This document shows, one piece after another, positions 55,137 through 64,000 of a DNA stretch of 64,000 nucleotides; the first letter of the stretch is position 1, and each line of letters starts with the position of its first letter. The position numbers and the translations under genes were made by a program. Source of the stretch: Tolumonas osonensis. GTDB taxonomy: Bacteria; Pseudomonadota; Gammaproteobacteria; Enterobacterales; Aeromonadaceae. Under the pieces are notes generated by a model, which saw only the letters and a list, made by a program, of their open reading frames with translations, was not told where the DNA came from and did no database searches. Where the stretch lies: positions 434,001 to 498,000 of the forward strand of contig NZ_JACHGR010000001.1 in the NCBI RefSeq assembly GCF_014202415.1, written 5' to 3'.

Positions 55137-58100
55137 ATGTCCAGGTTTTTTATTGATCGCCCGATTTTCGCGTGGGTAATTGCGATAGTTATCATGCTGG
55201 CTGGTGCCTTGGCCATCCGGTCGTTACCCATCGAGCAATACCCGACCATTGCTCCGCCATCTGTCCGGATCAGCGCAAACTATCCGGGCGCGTCCGCCCA
55301 GACCGTTGAAGACAGCGTGACACAGGTACTGGAACAGAACATGACCGGTATCGACAATCTGCTGTACATGTCGTCACAAAGTGACTCCAGTGGCCGAGTC
55401 ACGGTCACGCTGAGTTTCACTGCCGGCACCAACGCGGATACGGCTCAGGTTCAGGTGCAGAATAAGGTGCAGCAGGCATTGAGCTCCCTGCCGCAGACCG
55501 TGCAGGATCAGGGGGTGACGGTTGAAAAATCCACCTCATCTTTCCTGATGGTAGCCGGTCTGATCTCTGAAAACGGCAGTATGGATCAGTCCGATATCAG
55601 CGACTATCTGGTGACAAACATCAAAGAGCCGCTCAGCCGTCTGGAAGGGGTCGGTTCTGTTCAGATTTTCGGTGCCCAGTATGCAATGCGCATCTGGCTG
55701 GATCCGAACAAACTCAACAGTTTCAACCTGACACCGGGCGATGTTACCAGTGCCATTACCTCTCAGAATACGCAGATCTCTGTCGGTCAGCTGGGTGCCG
55801 CCCCTGCTGTTGCCGGCCAGCAGTTCAATGCCACGATCACCGGTCAGGGCCGTCTGACCAGCATCGACGAGTTCAAGAATATTCTGCTGAAGGTCAATAC
55901 CAACGGTTCCCAGGTCCGTCTGCGTGATGTCGCACGGGTCGAACTCGGTGCGGAAGGTTATAACGCCGTCAGCCGGTATAACGGCAAGCCGTCATCCGGT
56001 ATCGCCATCAGTCTGGCGAGCGGCGCGAATGCGTTAAAGACCGCCAACCTGGTGAAAGCCAAAATGGCCGAGCTCTCCAAATACTTCCCGGCAGGCCTGA
56101 AAGTTGTCTATCCGTTTGATACCACCACTTTCGTAAAAATCTCTATCTCTGAAGTTGCGCAGACGCTGGTTGAAGCCGTCATCCTGGTGTTCTTCATCAT
56201 GTATCTGTTCCTGCAGAACTTCCGGGCAACCCTGATCCCGACGATTGCGGTCCCGGTCGTGTTGCTGGGGACCTTCGGCATCATGTCGGCGTTTGGCTAC
56301 ACCATTAACACCCTGACCATGTTTGGTCTGGTACTGGCCATCGGTCTGCTGGTGGATGACGCGATCGTCGTGGTCGAAAACGTAGAGCGCGTGATGTCCG
56401 AGGAAGGACTGTCTCCTCTCGAAGCGACCCGTAAATCCATGGATCAGATCACCGGCGCACTAGTCGGTATCGCGCTGGTTCTGTCAGCCGTATTTGTTCC
56501 GATGGCTTTCTTCAGCGGCTCTACAGGGGCGATCTACCGTCAGTTCTCACTGACTATCGTCTCGGCAATGGCGTTGTCGGTGGTGGTTGCGCTGATTCTG
56601 ACCCCGGCGCTTTGCGCCACCATGCTGAAGCCGGTTCCAAAAGGTGATCATGGTATTCAGACCGGCTTCTTTGGCTGGTTTAACCATATGTTCGATCGCA
56701 ACAGCCGTCGTTACCGGACCGCGGTAGGACGGGTACTGACCCGTTCTGGCCGTATGCTGGTGATCTATGCGGTGCTGTTGCTGGGGCTGGTCTGGTTATT
56801 CACGCGCATGCCGACCTCCTTCCTGCCGGAAGAGGATCAGGGTATTGCGCTGACCATGGTGCAGTTACCGACCGGCGCCACCCAGGAACGTACCCTGAAG
56901 GTACTGGATAAGGTTTCCGAACACTTCAATACCGCCGAGAAAAAGAACGTCGAGTCAGTGTTTACCATTGCCGGCTTCAGTTTCGCCGGTAGCGGACAGA
57001 ACATGGGTCTGGCGTTCGTCAAACTGAAAGACTGGAGTGAACGTAAAGCCGCCGAAGACTCAGCCAGTGCGATTATCGGCCGGGCAATGGGCGCGTTTTC
57101 ACAGATCAAGGACGCGTCGATCTTCGCGTTCAATATGTCGAGCATTCCGGCACTGGGTAACGCTACCGGGTTCGACCTCTATCTGCAGGATCGGGGGGGT
57201 TTAGGCCATGAGAAACTGATTGAGGCCCGGAACCAGCTGCTGGGCATGGCCGCCAAAGAACCATCGCTGACCCGTGTCCGCCCGAACGGCATGGAAGATA
57301 CGCCGCAATACAACATCAATATCGACTACGAAAAAGCGATGGCGCTGGGTCTGACCGTCAGTGACATTAACAGTACCCTCTCGACCGCGTGGGGCTCGAA
57401 TTACGTTAATGATTTCATCGACCGTGGCCGGGTGAAGAAAGTCTATGTGCAGGCTGATGCGCCATTCCGTATGCAGCCGGAACATCTGCAACTGTGGTAT
57501 GTCCGTAACGCGCAGTCACAGATGGTCCCCTTCTCTGCGTTTGCAGAGGGTCAGTGGACTTACGGTTCACCACGTCTGGAACGCTATAACGGTTCTTCTG
57601 CGATCGAAATTGTGGGTGAAGCGGCCGATGGCTATACCACCGGTGAAGCTATGGCGACGATGGCCAGATTAATCGGCCAGTTACCGGAAGGTATCGGCTT
57701 CGAGTGGACAGGCCTTTCCTATCAGGAACAGGAATCGGGCAGTCAGGCACCGGCGCTGTACGCAATTTCGCTGCTGGTGGTGTTCCTGTGTCTGGCCGCG
57801 CTGTATGAAAGCTGGACTATTCCGTTCTCCGTCATGCTGATCGTACCACTCGGGGTGATCGGGGCACTGGCGGCGGCCACCCTGCGCGGCTTGTCGAACG
57901 ATATCTTCTTCCAGGTCGGCCTGCTGACCACAATCGGTCTGGCGGCCAAGAACGCCATCCTGATTGTAGAGTTTGCCAAAGAGCTGTTTGACAAAGGAAT
58001 GGGACTGCGTCAGGCCGTGATCGAGGCTTCCCGTATGCGTCTGCGCCCGATATTGATGACTTCGCTGGCGTTTATTCTCGGCGTGCTGCCGCTGGTGATC

Positions 58101-58283
58101 AGTTCCGGCGCCGGCGCCAGTGGCCGTCACGCCATCGGTACCGGTGTGACCGGCGGGATGATCGCAGCGACAGTTCTTGCTATCTTTTATGTACCGAGCT
58201 TCTTTGTACTGGTCATGAAGTACTTCAGCAAGCATCGTCATTCGTTACGCGCACCGAATTCTGCGGAGAAACAACATGATTAA
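55137..58283 (+). CDS. RND multidrug efflux pump (AcrB/HAE1 type)
   Basis: This inner membrane proton/drug antiporter has 1048 residues, with twelve helices and two large periplasmic loops. N-terminal [17 protein letters not shown], the proton-relay pair in [14 protein letters not shown] and lysine in [13 protein letters not shown] are present, as is the phenylalanine- and Gly-rich substrate pocket region of the HAE1 group. It overlaps the outer membrane factor gene by 8 bases. Confidence 0.97.
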   Translation: MSRFFIDRPIFAWVIAIVIMLAGALAIRSLPIEQYPTIAPPSVRISANYPGASAQTVEDSVTQVLEQNMTGIDNLLYMSSQSDSSGRVTVTLSFTAGTNADTAQVQVQNKVQQALSSLPQTVQDQGVTVEKSTSSFLMVAGLISENGSMDQSDISDYLVTNIKEPLSRLEGVGSVQIFGAQYAMRIWLDPNKLNSFNLTPGDVTSAITSQNTQISVGQLGAAPAVAGQQFNATITGQGRLTSIDEFKNILLKVNTNGSQVRLRDVARVELGAEGYNAVSRYNGKPSSGIAISLASGANALKTANLVKAKMAELSKYFPAGLKVVYPFDTTTFVKISISEVAQTLVEAVILVFFIMYLFLQNFRATLIPTIAVPVVLLGTFGIMSAFGYTINTLTMFGLVLAIGLLVDDAIVVVENVERVMSEEGLSPLEATRKSMDQITGALVGIALVLSAVFVPMAFFSGSTGAIYRQFSLTIVSAMALSVVVALILTPALCATMLKPVPKGDHGIQTGFFGWFNHMFDRNSRRYRTAVGRVLTRSGRMLVIYAVLLLGLVWLFTRMPTSFLPEEDQGIALTMVQLPTGATQERTLKVLDKVSEHFNTAEKKNVESVFTIAGFSFAGSGQNMGLAFVKLKDWSERKAAEDSASAIIGRAMGAFSQIKDASIFAFNMSSIPALGNATGFDLYLQDRGGLGHEKLIEARNQLLGMAAKEPSLTRVRPNGMEDTPQYNINIDYEKAMALGLTVSDINSTLSTAWGSNYVNDFIDRGRVKKVYVQADAPFRMQPEHLQLWYVRNAQSQMVPFSAFAEGQWTYGSPRLERYNGSSAIEIVGEAADGYTTGEAMATMARLIGQLPEGIGFEWTGLSYQEQESGSQAPALYAISLLVVFLCLAALYESWTIPFSVMLIVPLGVIGALAAATLRGLSNDIFFQVGLLTTIGLAAKNAILIVEFAKELFDKGMGLRQAVIEASRMRLRPILMTSLAFILGVLPLVISSGAGASGRHAIGTGVTGGMIAATVLAIFYVPSFFVLVMKYFSKHRHSLRAPNSAEKQHD

Positions 58284-59661
58284 ACGCCCTCTCGCGTTCC
58301 TGGTTTCCCTGTTACTGACAGGTTGCTCACTGGCTCCGGACTATCAGCGTCCGGCAGCCCCGATCCCTGCCAGTTACGAAACCACCGCGCCAACTGCTGC
58401 AGTTCACCCGGCAGACTGGCAACAGGTCTTTACGGATCCGGCACTGCAGACCCTGATCGATACCGCTTTGAAAAATAACCGGGACCTGCGGGTGGCCGTG
58501 CTGAATGTAGAAGCGTATCAGGCTCAGTACCGTATTCAGCGGGCGGCACAATTACCGACGCTGACGGCATCCGGTTATCAGAGCAGACAGCGGATCCCGG
58601 AAACTTACAGCGGTTCGGCAGATACGATCAGTACCACGGATTCCGCCACTGTCGGCATCAGTGCCTATGAACTGGATCTGTTTGGCCGGGTACAAAGCCT
58701 GAAAGATCAGGCGTTGGAAAACTATCTGGCTCAGGAAGAAACGCAGCGCAGTACACAACTCAGCCTGATTGCCAACGTCGCCACCGCCTATATGACGCTG
58801 CTGGCCGATCAGGATCTGCTGCGTCTGGCGGAACAAACGGCCAAGAGCTATGAACAGAGCTATCAGCTGATTGATCAACGCTATCAGGCCGGTGTCTCTT
58901 CATCGCTGGATCTGAGCCAGTCGCGCAGCAACCTGGAAAGTGTGAAAGCCAGTCTGGCTCAGTATCGCCGTCAGGTCGCGCTGGATAAAAATGCACTGCG
59001 TCTGCTGGTCGGTACCGATATCCCGGGCGGCTTATCTTCCGGCCTGCCGGAACAGGATCTGACTCTGCTGTCCCCTCTCGGTGCGGATATGCCATCCACG
59101 CTGCTGGCCCGTCGTCCGGATATCCTGGCTGCAGAACATGCCCTGAAGGCCGCAAATGCCAATATTGGTGCGGCACGCGCCGCCTTTTTCCCGACCATCA
59201 GTTTGACCGCCAATGCCGGCAGCATGAGTTCATCGCTGAACAAACTGTTTGATGGTGGTTCCGGTACCTGGTTGTTCCAGCCAAGCGTCAGCCTGCCGAT
59301 CTTTGACTGGGGTAGCCGTGATGCCCAGCTGGATGTCGCGGAAATACAGAAAAAAATCGAAGTGGCCACTTATGAAAAAGCGATCCAGACCGCCTTCCGG
59401 GAAGTGTCTGATGGCCTGGCCGCTCAGGATGGCTACCGGGAACAGCTACAGGCACAACAGGCCCTGGTCGATGCCAACAAAACTTATTATGAACTGGCTC
59501 AGAGCCGCTATGAAAAAGGGGTGGACAGTTATCTGACCCTGCTGGATGCCCAGCGCTCCCTGTTCTCTGCCGAGCAGGGACTGGTCAGTACACGCCTCGC
59601 GCTGCTCAGTAACCGGGTCAGCCTGTTTAAAGCCCTGGGTGGCGGCTGGCAACCGAAGTAA
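58276..59661 (+). CDS. NodT-type outer membrane efflux lipoprotein
   Basis: This outer membrane factor has 461 residues. The signal ends in lipobox LTGC (Cys17), followed by APDYQRP, as in OprM/CusC. Two homologous halves with long helices follow. Having its own channel means this pump need not use the TolC encoded at 21204. Confidence 0.95.
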   Translation: MIKRPLAFLVSLLLTGCSLAPDYQRPAAPIPASYETTAPTAAVHPADWQQVFTDPALQTLIDTALKNNRDLRVAVLNVEAYQAQYRIQRAAQLPTLTASGYQSRQRIPETYSGSADTISTTDSATVGISAYELDLFGRVQSLKDQALENYLAQEETQRSTQLSLIANVATAYMTLLADQDLLRLAEQTAKSYEQSYQLIDQRYQAGVSSSLDLSQSRSNLESVKASLAQYRRQVALDKNALRLLVGTDIPGGLSSGLPEQDLTLLSPLGADMPSTLLARRPDILAAEHALKAANANIGAARAAFFPTISLTANAGSMSSSLNKLFDGGSGTWLFQPSVSLPIFDWGSRDAQLDVAEIQKKIEVATYEKAIQTAFREVSDGLAAQDGYREQLQAQQALVDANKTYYELAQSRYEKGVDSYLTLLDAQRSLFSAEQGLVSTRLALLSNRVSLFKALGGGWQPK

Positions 59662-59768
59662 AGATCGTCATCAACCAAAATGAGGGAGCCTGATTCAATC
59701 TTACCGATTAATGATGGTTCTGACCCGGCAACGGGTTATTTTGGTCTTTTCCGGCATATTGCCGATCC

Positions 59769-59799
59769 GGCTTTATATCATTGATATAAAGCCTTTTTT
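59769..59799 (+). terminator. Intrinsic terminator of the RND operon
   Basis: Stem GGCTTTATATC / GATATAAAGCC with the loop ATT is followed by TTTTTTC. It lies 108 bases after the outer membrane factor stop. The remaining 130 bases before the next gene hold no feature that I can support. Confidence 0.88.
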
Positions 59800-59929
59800 C
59801 TTTGCAACTATGCCTGCGACTGACACCACGATGCTGCCGGTTTTTCCGCCCGTTATGCACTTTGTTTCCGCTTCTGTGCTAGTATTGCGCCGATTAGCGG
59901 ACCTCTCATATAAAGTCAGTTACAGTGGT

Positions 59930-60619
59930 ATGAATAAAATCAGAAAACTCCTGCTCAGTAGCGGATTCCTGCTGTTGCCTTCTCTGGCTCATGCTGTTCC
60001 GATCACTGAATTTGTCGATACGCTCTTTATTGGTGGCGGCGTCATGCTGTTTATCGCTGGTGTATTACTGCTGCTAATACCTGGATTATTCAAAACCGGT
60101 GTTGTCATCACGTTGCTGGCAGATATCCTGTTCATGACCCGGGTCCTGTTTCCGGATGTACTGGAACAGGATCTGGCTGCGGACCCCGACTGGCAGCTAT
60201 TAGTAGAATCCACCACCACAGGCAGCAGCCGGTTTTATGCGGCCATGGGCGTTGCATTCATCGTACTTAGTATCCTGGGACTACGCTGGCTGGTACGCTC
60301 ATTCTTTGCCCCTCCCGGCACAGGCAAGCCCAAAGCAAACAACAAACTCTCACGCCAGACCAGTGCGCGCCCCGCCCGTTTCAGTAACCAGAAACAGCCA
60401 ACCCGCAACAAAACCCGCCTGAATCGTGATCGGGAAGATTTCTCGGGCTATACAGAAGAACCGGAGCTACAACCGGAACCGGTATCTCCGGTACATAATA
60501 AACGATTCCGCGTTCATGATTATCTGGAAAATCTGGAGCATCAACAGGCACAACCGGAACCGCAGCCCGTTCCGCAGGATATCGAACCTGCTATTCATTT
60601 CGACCGAATTGAACGTTAA
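59930..60619 (+). CDS. Membrane protein with a proline/glutamine-rich cytoplasmic tail, function unknown
   Basis: This 229-residue protein has a signal-like N-terminus (ending SLAHA), two close hydrophobic helices (about residues 35-72), a third near residue 105-125, then a hydrophilic tail rich in Arg, Asn, Gln, Pro and Glu (residues 130-229). I do not recognise a family. The ribosome site is weak. The next gene, kup, starts 18 bases after its stop, so the two may be co-transcribed. Confidence 0.7.
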   Translation: MNKIRKLLLSSGFLLLPSLAHAVPITEFVDTLFIGGGVMLFIAGVLLLLIPGLFKTGVVITLLADILFMTRVLFPDVLEQDLAADPDWQLLVESTTTGSSRFYAAMGVAFIVLSILGLRWLVRSFFAPPGTGKPKANNKLSRQTSARPARFSNQKQPTRNKTRLNRDREDFSGYTEEPELQPEPVSPVHNKRFRVHDYLENLEHQQAQPEPQPVPQDIEPAIHFDRIER

Positions 60620-60636
60620 GGACAGCCGGTACATTC

Positions 60637-62505
60637 ATGGATGCACATCAGAAACAATCCCTGCCGGCCATCACGCTGGCAGCTATCGGCGTGGTCTATG
60701 GTGATATAGGCACCAGTCCGCTTTATACCTTCAAAGAATGTTTCTCTCCACATCTCGGTCTGGCCCCGTCACAACCGGTTGTATTCGGCCTGCTCTCCCT
60801 GATTTTCTGGGCTCTGGTACTGGTGGTCTCGGTAAAATATCTGGCATTTGTATTACGGGCCGATAACCGGGGAGAAGGCGGGATCCTGACACTGATGTCA
60901 CTGGCCGGACGCAGCACCTATGCCGGCACAACGGCAGCACTGCTGGTGCTGGGATTGATTGGCGGTGGTTTCTTTTACGGCGAAGTGGTGATCACCCCCG
61001 CCATGTCCGTACTTTCGGCACTGGAAGGTCTGAGTGTCGCCACACCAGCACTGACACCCTATATTCTGCCCGTCGCCATCGCGGTGCTGACCGCATTGTT
61101 CATGATCCAGAAACATGGTACCGGTAGCGTGGGGAAACTGTTCGGGCCGGTCATGCTGGTCTGGTTTATTTCACTCGGTACGTTAGGTGCCATCAGTATT
61201 TTCAAAAATCCGCAGGTTCTCGCCGCACTGCATCCGCACTGGGCCATTCAGTTTTTTGTCACTCATAAATCAGTCGCATTTTTCTCTCTCGGCTCGGTTG
61301 TTCTGGCGATTACCGGCGTGGAAGCGTTGTATGCCGACATGGGGCATTTCGGTAAATTCCCGATCCGGCTGGCATGGTTCACTATCGCATTACCGGCTCT
61401 GCTGCTGAACTATTTTGGTCAGGGAGCGCTACTGCTCAGCAATCCGAAGGCCATCGTGAATCCTTTCTTTATGCTGGCACCGGAATGGCTGGTTTTCCCG
61501 ATGGTCATTCTCTCGACCATGGCCACCGTGATTGCCTCACAGGCGGTGATATCCGGGGTGTTCTCGTTAACCCGTCAGGCGATACGTCTGGGCTACCTGC
61601 CAGGCATGAGCATTCTGCACACCTCGGAAGTGGAAGCCGGACAAATCTATATTCCATTCATCAACTGGATGCTTTATATCGCAGTCTTGATCGTGGTAGT
61701 CACATTTCAGGCATCAACCAATCTGGCTGCAGCCTACGGCATCGCTGTCACCGGGACCATGGTGATCACCACCATTCTGGCCTGTACGGTAGCTCGCTAT
61801 AACTGGGACTGGCCACGCCGGTTAGTGAAATTAATCCTCATCAGTCTGCTGCTGATCGATGTGCCGCTGTTTCTGGCGAACGTGGTCAAATTACTTGCCG
61901 GCGGCTGGCTGCCAGTCATGCTGGGTGCCATGATGTTTATGGTGATGGCTACCTGGAAATGGGAACGTTTCCTGCTATTGCGTCAGCTCAGTCGTATGAG
62001 CATGCCACTGGAAAGCTTTGTCGCAATGGTAGAAAAAGAAGCCCCGCAAAAAGTACCGGGAACCGCTATCTACCTGTCGCGTACCCAGCAAGGGATCCCG
62101 CACGCACTGCTGCACAATCTGAATCACAATCACGTTCTGCATGAGCGCATCGTGCTGATGACCTTCCGCACCCAGGATGTGCCCTATGTGGATCCGGATC
62201 AGCATATTCAGATTGATATGCTGTCGCCCAACGTCTGGCGGATCTCGGCCACCTATGGTTTCCATGAAACACCGGATGTCTATGAGGTCTTCCGGCGCTG
62301 CGCAATGAAAGGGATGGCCTTCAACCTGAATACCACCTCTTTCTTCCTGTCGCGGGAAACATTACTGCCGTCTCATCGGTCCATACTGGCTCGAATCCGG
62401 GCGTCCCTGTTTATCTGGCTGAGTAAAAACTCGTTACGCACCAACGACTTTATTCATGTCCCGCCTGATCGCGTGGTGGAAATGGGCGTTCAGGTCGAAG
62501 TCTGA
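60637..62505 (+). CDS. kup: Low-affinity potassium uptake protein Kup
   Basis: Kup is a K+/H+ symporter of the KUP/HAK family. It has 622 residues, the same as E. coli Kup, and twelve helices. [31 protein letters not shown] and [13 protein letters not shown] are family hallmarks; a cytoplasmic C-terminal domain (from about residue 450) follows. A terminator closes the unit. Confidence 0.96.
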   Translation: MDAHQKQSLPAITLAAIGVVYGDIGTSPLYTFKECFSPHLGLAPSQPVVFGLLSLIFWALVLVVSVKYLAFVLRADNRGEGGILTLMSLAGRSTYAGTTAALLVLGLIGGGFFYGEVVITPAMSVLSALEGLSVATPALTPYILPVAIAVLTALFMIQKHGTGSVGKLFGPVMLVWFISLGTLGAISIFKNPQVLAALHPHWAIQFFVTHKSVAFFSLGSVVLAITGVEALYADMGHFGKFPIRLAWFTIALPALLLNYFGQGALLLSNPKAIVNPFFMLAPEWLVFPMVILSTMATVIASQAVISGVFSLTRQAIRLGYLPGMSILHTSEVEAGQIYIPFINWMLYIAVLIVVVTFQASTNLAAAYGIAVTGTMVITTILACTVARYNWDWPRRLVKLILISLLLIDVPLFLANVVKLLAGGWLPVMLGAMMFMVMATWKWERFLLLRQLSRMSMPLESFVAMVEKEAPQKVPGTAIYLSRTQQGIPHALLHNLNHNHVLHERIVLMTFRTQDVPYVDPDQHIQIDMLSPNVWRISATYGFHETPDVYEVFRRCAMKGMAFNLNTTSFFLSRETLLPSHRSILARIRASLFIWLSKNSLRTNDFIHVPPDRVVEMGVQVEV

Positions 62506-62523
62506 GAAAACAGTGATGACATC

Positions 62524-62548
62524 AGCCGGGCTCGTCCCGGCTTTTTTG
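62524..62548 (+). terminator. Intrinsic terminator after kup
   Basis: Stem AGCCGGG / CCCGGCT with a CTCGT loop is followed by TTTTTG. Confidence 0.9.
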
Positions 62549-62552
62549 TCTG

Positions 62553-62604
62553 TTGGGTCTCAGTGCAACAATCGTTATAATCTTTTTACTGTATAAAAAC
62601 CCAC
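62553..62604 (+). promoter_or_regulatory. uvrD promoter with LexA-box-like site
   Basis: TTGGGT (62553-62558), 17 bases and a perfect TATAAT (62576-62581) precede CTG-TATAAAAACC-CAC (62589-62604). The last matches the SOS box CTG-N10-CAG in all but the final base. E. coli uvrD has a LexA box at the same place, over the start site. Confidence 0.6.
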
Positions 62605-62641
62605 CCCGGTAAATCGGGGGCGGCTTAATTCTGGAGCTGTG

Positions 62642-64000
62642 ATGGATATATCCCACCTGCTGGATGGTCTGAACGATAAACAACGCGATGTCGTTGCCGC
62701 CCCGCTGCAAAATATGCTGGTTCTGGCTGGCGCCGGTAGCGGTAAAACCCGTGTCCTGGTGCATCGCATCGCCTGGTTGTTACAGATCGAGCAGGTCTCC
62801 CCGCACAGCATTCTGGCCGTGACCTTCACCAACAAAGCAGCAGCTGAAATGCGTGGTCGTATCGAACGTCTGCTTGGAAACAGTCTCGGGTTTGGCCGTG
62901 GCGGCATGTGGATCGGTACCTTTCATGGTCTGGCGCACCGTCTGCTGCGCGCTCATCCACTGGATGCTAATCTGCCGGAAGATTTTCAGATCATCGACAG
63001 CGACGATCAACTGCGTCTGCTGAAACGCATCCTGCGAAACCTGAACCTGGATGAAAAACAGTGGGTGCCTCGCGCGGTAGCCGGTTATATCAACAGCAAA
63101 AAAGACGAAGGCTTACGTCCGCACCATATCGATGTTTATGATCCGGTGGGAAAAACGTATCAGAAGATTTATGCCACCTACCAGGATACCTGTGATCGGG
63201 CCGGTCTGGTGGATTTCGCCGAACTGTTGCTGCGGGCACATGAACTCTGGCTGCATAAACCGCATCTGCTGGAACACTACCAGCAACGCTTCCGTCATAT
63301 TCTGGTCGATGAGTTTCAGGATACTAACGGCATTCAGTATGCCTGGATCCGTATGCTTGCCGGCGACAGCAGCAAGGTGATGATCGTGGGCGATGACGAC
63401 CAGTCCATCTACGGCTGGCGTGGTGCCCGTGTCGAAAACATCCAGCGTTTCATGCAGGATTTCGACGACGTGCAGACCATCCGTCTGGAGCAAAACTACC
63501 GCTCCACCAGCACGATACTGAAAGCCGCCAACCAGCTGATCGCCAATAACTCCGCCCGTCTGGGTAAAGAACTGTGGACCGATGGTGCCGCCGGGGAGTC
63601 CATTTCCGTCTATGCCGCCTTCAATGAGGTGGATGAGGCCCGGTTTGTCGTCAGTCGCCTGAAAGCCTGGCGCGAACAGGGGAACAGCCTACTGGATGCT
63701 GCCATCTTATACCGCAATAACGCCCAGTCGCGTATTCTGGAAGAGGCACTGATGCAGGAACAGTTGCCGTATCGTATCTACGGCGGTCTGCGTTTCTTCG
63801 AACGTCAGGAAATCAAGGATGCCCTCGCCTATCTGCGACTGGTCACTAATCATGGTGATGACGCTTCGTTTGAGCGCGTGGTCAACACCCCAACGCGCGG
63901 TATTGGCGATCGGACCCTGGGCCTGATCCGCGAAGCCGCGCGCGATCGCAGTCTGAACCTATGGCAGTCCGCCTGGCAACTGTGTGAACAGGGGGTGCTG
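62642..64000 (+). CDS. uvrD: DNA helicase II (partial, runs off the right edge)
   Basis: UvrD is a 3'-5' helicase for nucleotide excision and mismatch repair. The first 453 codons of about 720 are present. MDISHLLDGLNDKQRDVVAAP, Walker A GAGSGKT, TFTNKAAAEMR, DEFQDTN, GDDDQSIYGWRGA and LEQNYRS are visible. Identity to E. coli UvrD is higher than to Rep (NDKQ..., WIGTFHGLAHRLLRAH). The ATG at 62642 has GGAG 5 bases upstream. Confidence 0.96.
   Translation, partial: MDISHLLDGLNDKQRDVVAAPLQNMLVLAGAGSGKTRVLVHRIAWLLQIEQVSPHSILAVTFTNKAAAEMRGRIERLLGNSLGFGRGGMWIGTFHGLAHRLLRAHPLDANLPEDFQIIDSDDQLRLLKRILRNLNLDEKQWVPRAVAGYINSKKDEGLRPHHIDVYDPVGKTYQKIYATYQDTCDRAGLVDFAELLLRAHELWLHKPHLLEHYQQRFRHILVDEFQDTNGIQYAWIRMLAGDSSKVMIVGDDDQSIYGWRGARVENIQRFMQDFDDVQTIRLEQNYRSTSTILKAANQLIANNSARLGKELWTDGAAGESISVYAAFNEVDEARFVVSRLKAWREQGNSLLDAAILYRNNAQSRILEEALMQEQLPYRIYGGLRFFERQEIKDALAYLRLVTNHGDDASFERVVNTPTRGIGDRTLGLIREAARDRSLNLWQSAWQLCEQGVL

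Noticed and set aside
1-64000. Mobile elements, CRISPR arrays, defence islands, tRNA or rRNA genes
   Set aside because: I saw no transposase, integrase, repeat-spacer pattern, or cloverleaf-like sequence; gene packing is of core chromosomal type.

Overview
The window is an ordinary chromosomal stretch of a gammaproteobacterium. The gene set and gene-by-gene resemblance (complete gsp/exe C-N cluster, parE-yqiA-cpdA-yqiB-nudF, argO/argP, CitS of 446 residues, TrmA of 366 residues) suggest the Aeromonadales, possibly Tolumonas or a relative; the species is an inference that I cannot prove here. Genes are densely packed. I see no rRNA, tRNA, insertion sequence, prophage, CRISPR array or integrase.

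Region 1 (1-10340) is a citrate fermentation locus. A leftward operon, citS-oadGAB (oadB runs off the left edge), encodes Na+-coupled citrate uptake and the Na+-pumping oxaloacetate decarboxylase. A divergent rightward operon, citCDEFXG, encodes citrate lyase and everything needed to make and attach its prosthetic group. They share a 400-bp AT-rich control region holding an FNR-like site. Citrate enters, is split to acetate and oxaloacetate, and decarboxylation of oxaloacetate pumps Na+ outward.

Region 2 (10370-12800) holds a DUF1127 protein, a SulP anion transporter and a small ribbon-helix-helix regulator; the last two each have a perfect inverted repeat at the promoter. Region 3 (12833-17312) is the leftward nudF-yqiB-cpdA-yqiA-parE operon. 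Divergent to it (17498-23470) is a tetR-hlyD-ABC-ABC2-tolC-tehA operon, a complete tripartite drug-type exporter with two near-identical palindromic operators in front of tetR. In E. coli, tolC also lies divergent to nudF, so this looks like a conserved site carrying an expanded efflux operon.

Region 4 (23487-41707) is a mosaic of housekeeping and envelope genes: a ferric-reductase-like flavoprotein, hldE, an LpxL-type acyltransferase, a periplasmic alpha-carbonic anhydrase, nrdG, a DASS transporter, speA, btuB with a cobalamin riboswitch and recognisable promoter, trmA, an Hsp20, divergent argO/argP, an uncharacterised two-gene secreted locus (TPR-like protein plus DUF3142 protein), and nudE.

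Region 5 (41895-53090) is the complete type II secretion operon gspC-N. Region 6 (53106-59661) is a divergent tetR / RND efflux system (adaptor, pump, outer membrane factor) with repeated operator-like motifs. The end holds an unknown membrane protein, kup, and the start of uvrD with a LexA-box-like site. The least-explained items are the TPR/DUF3142 pair with its palindrome on the -10, the set of start-site palindromes (sulP, RHH gene, nudE, ferric reductase), and the paired TetR operators between nudF and the ABC exporter.
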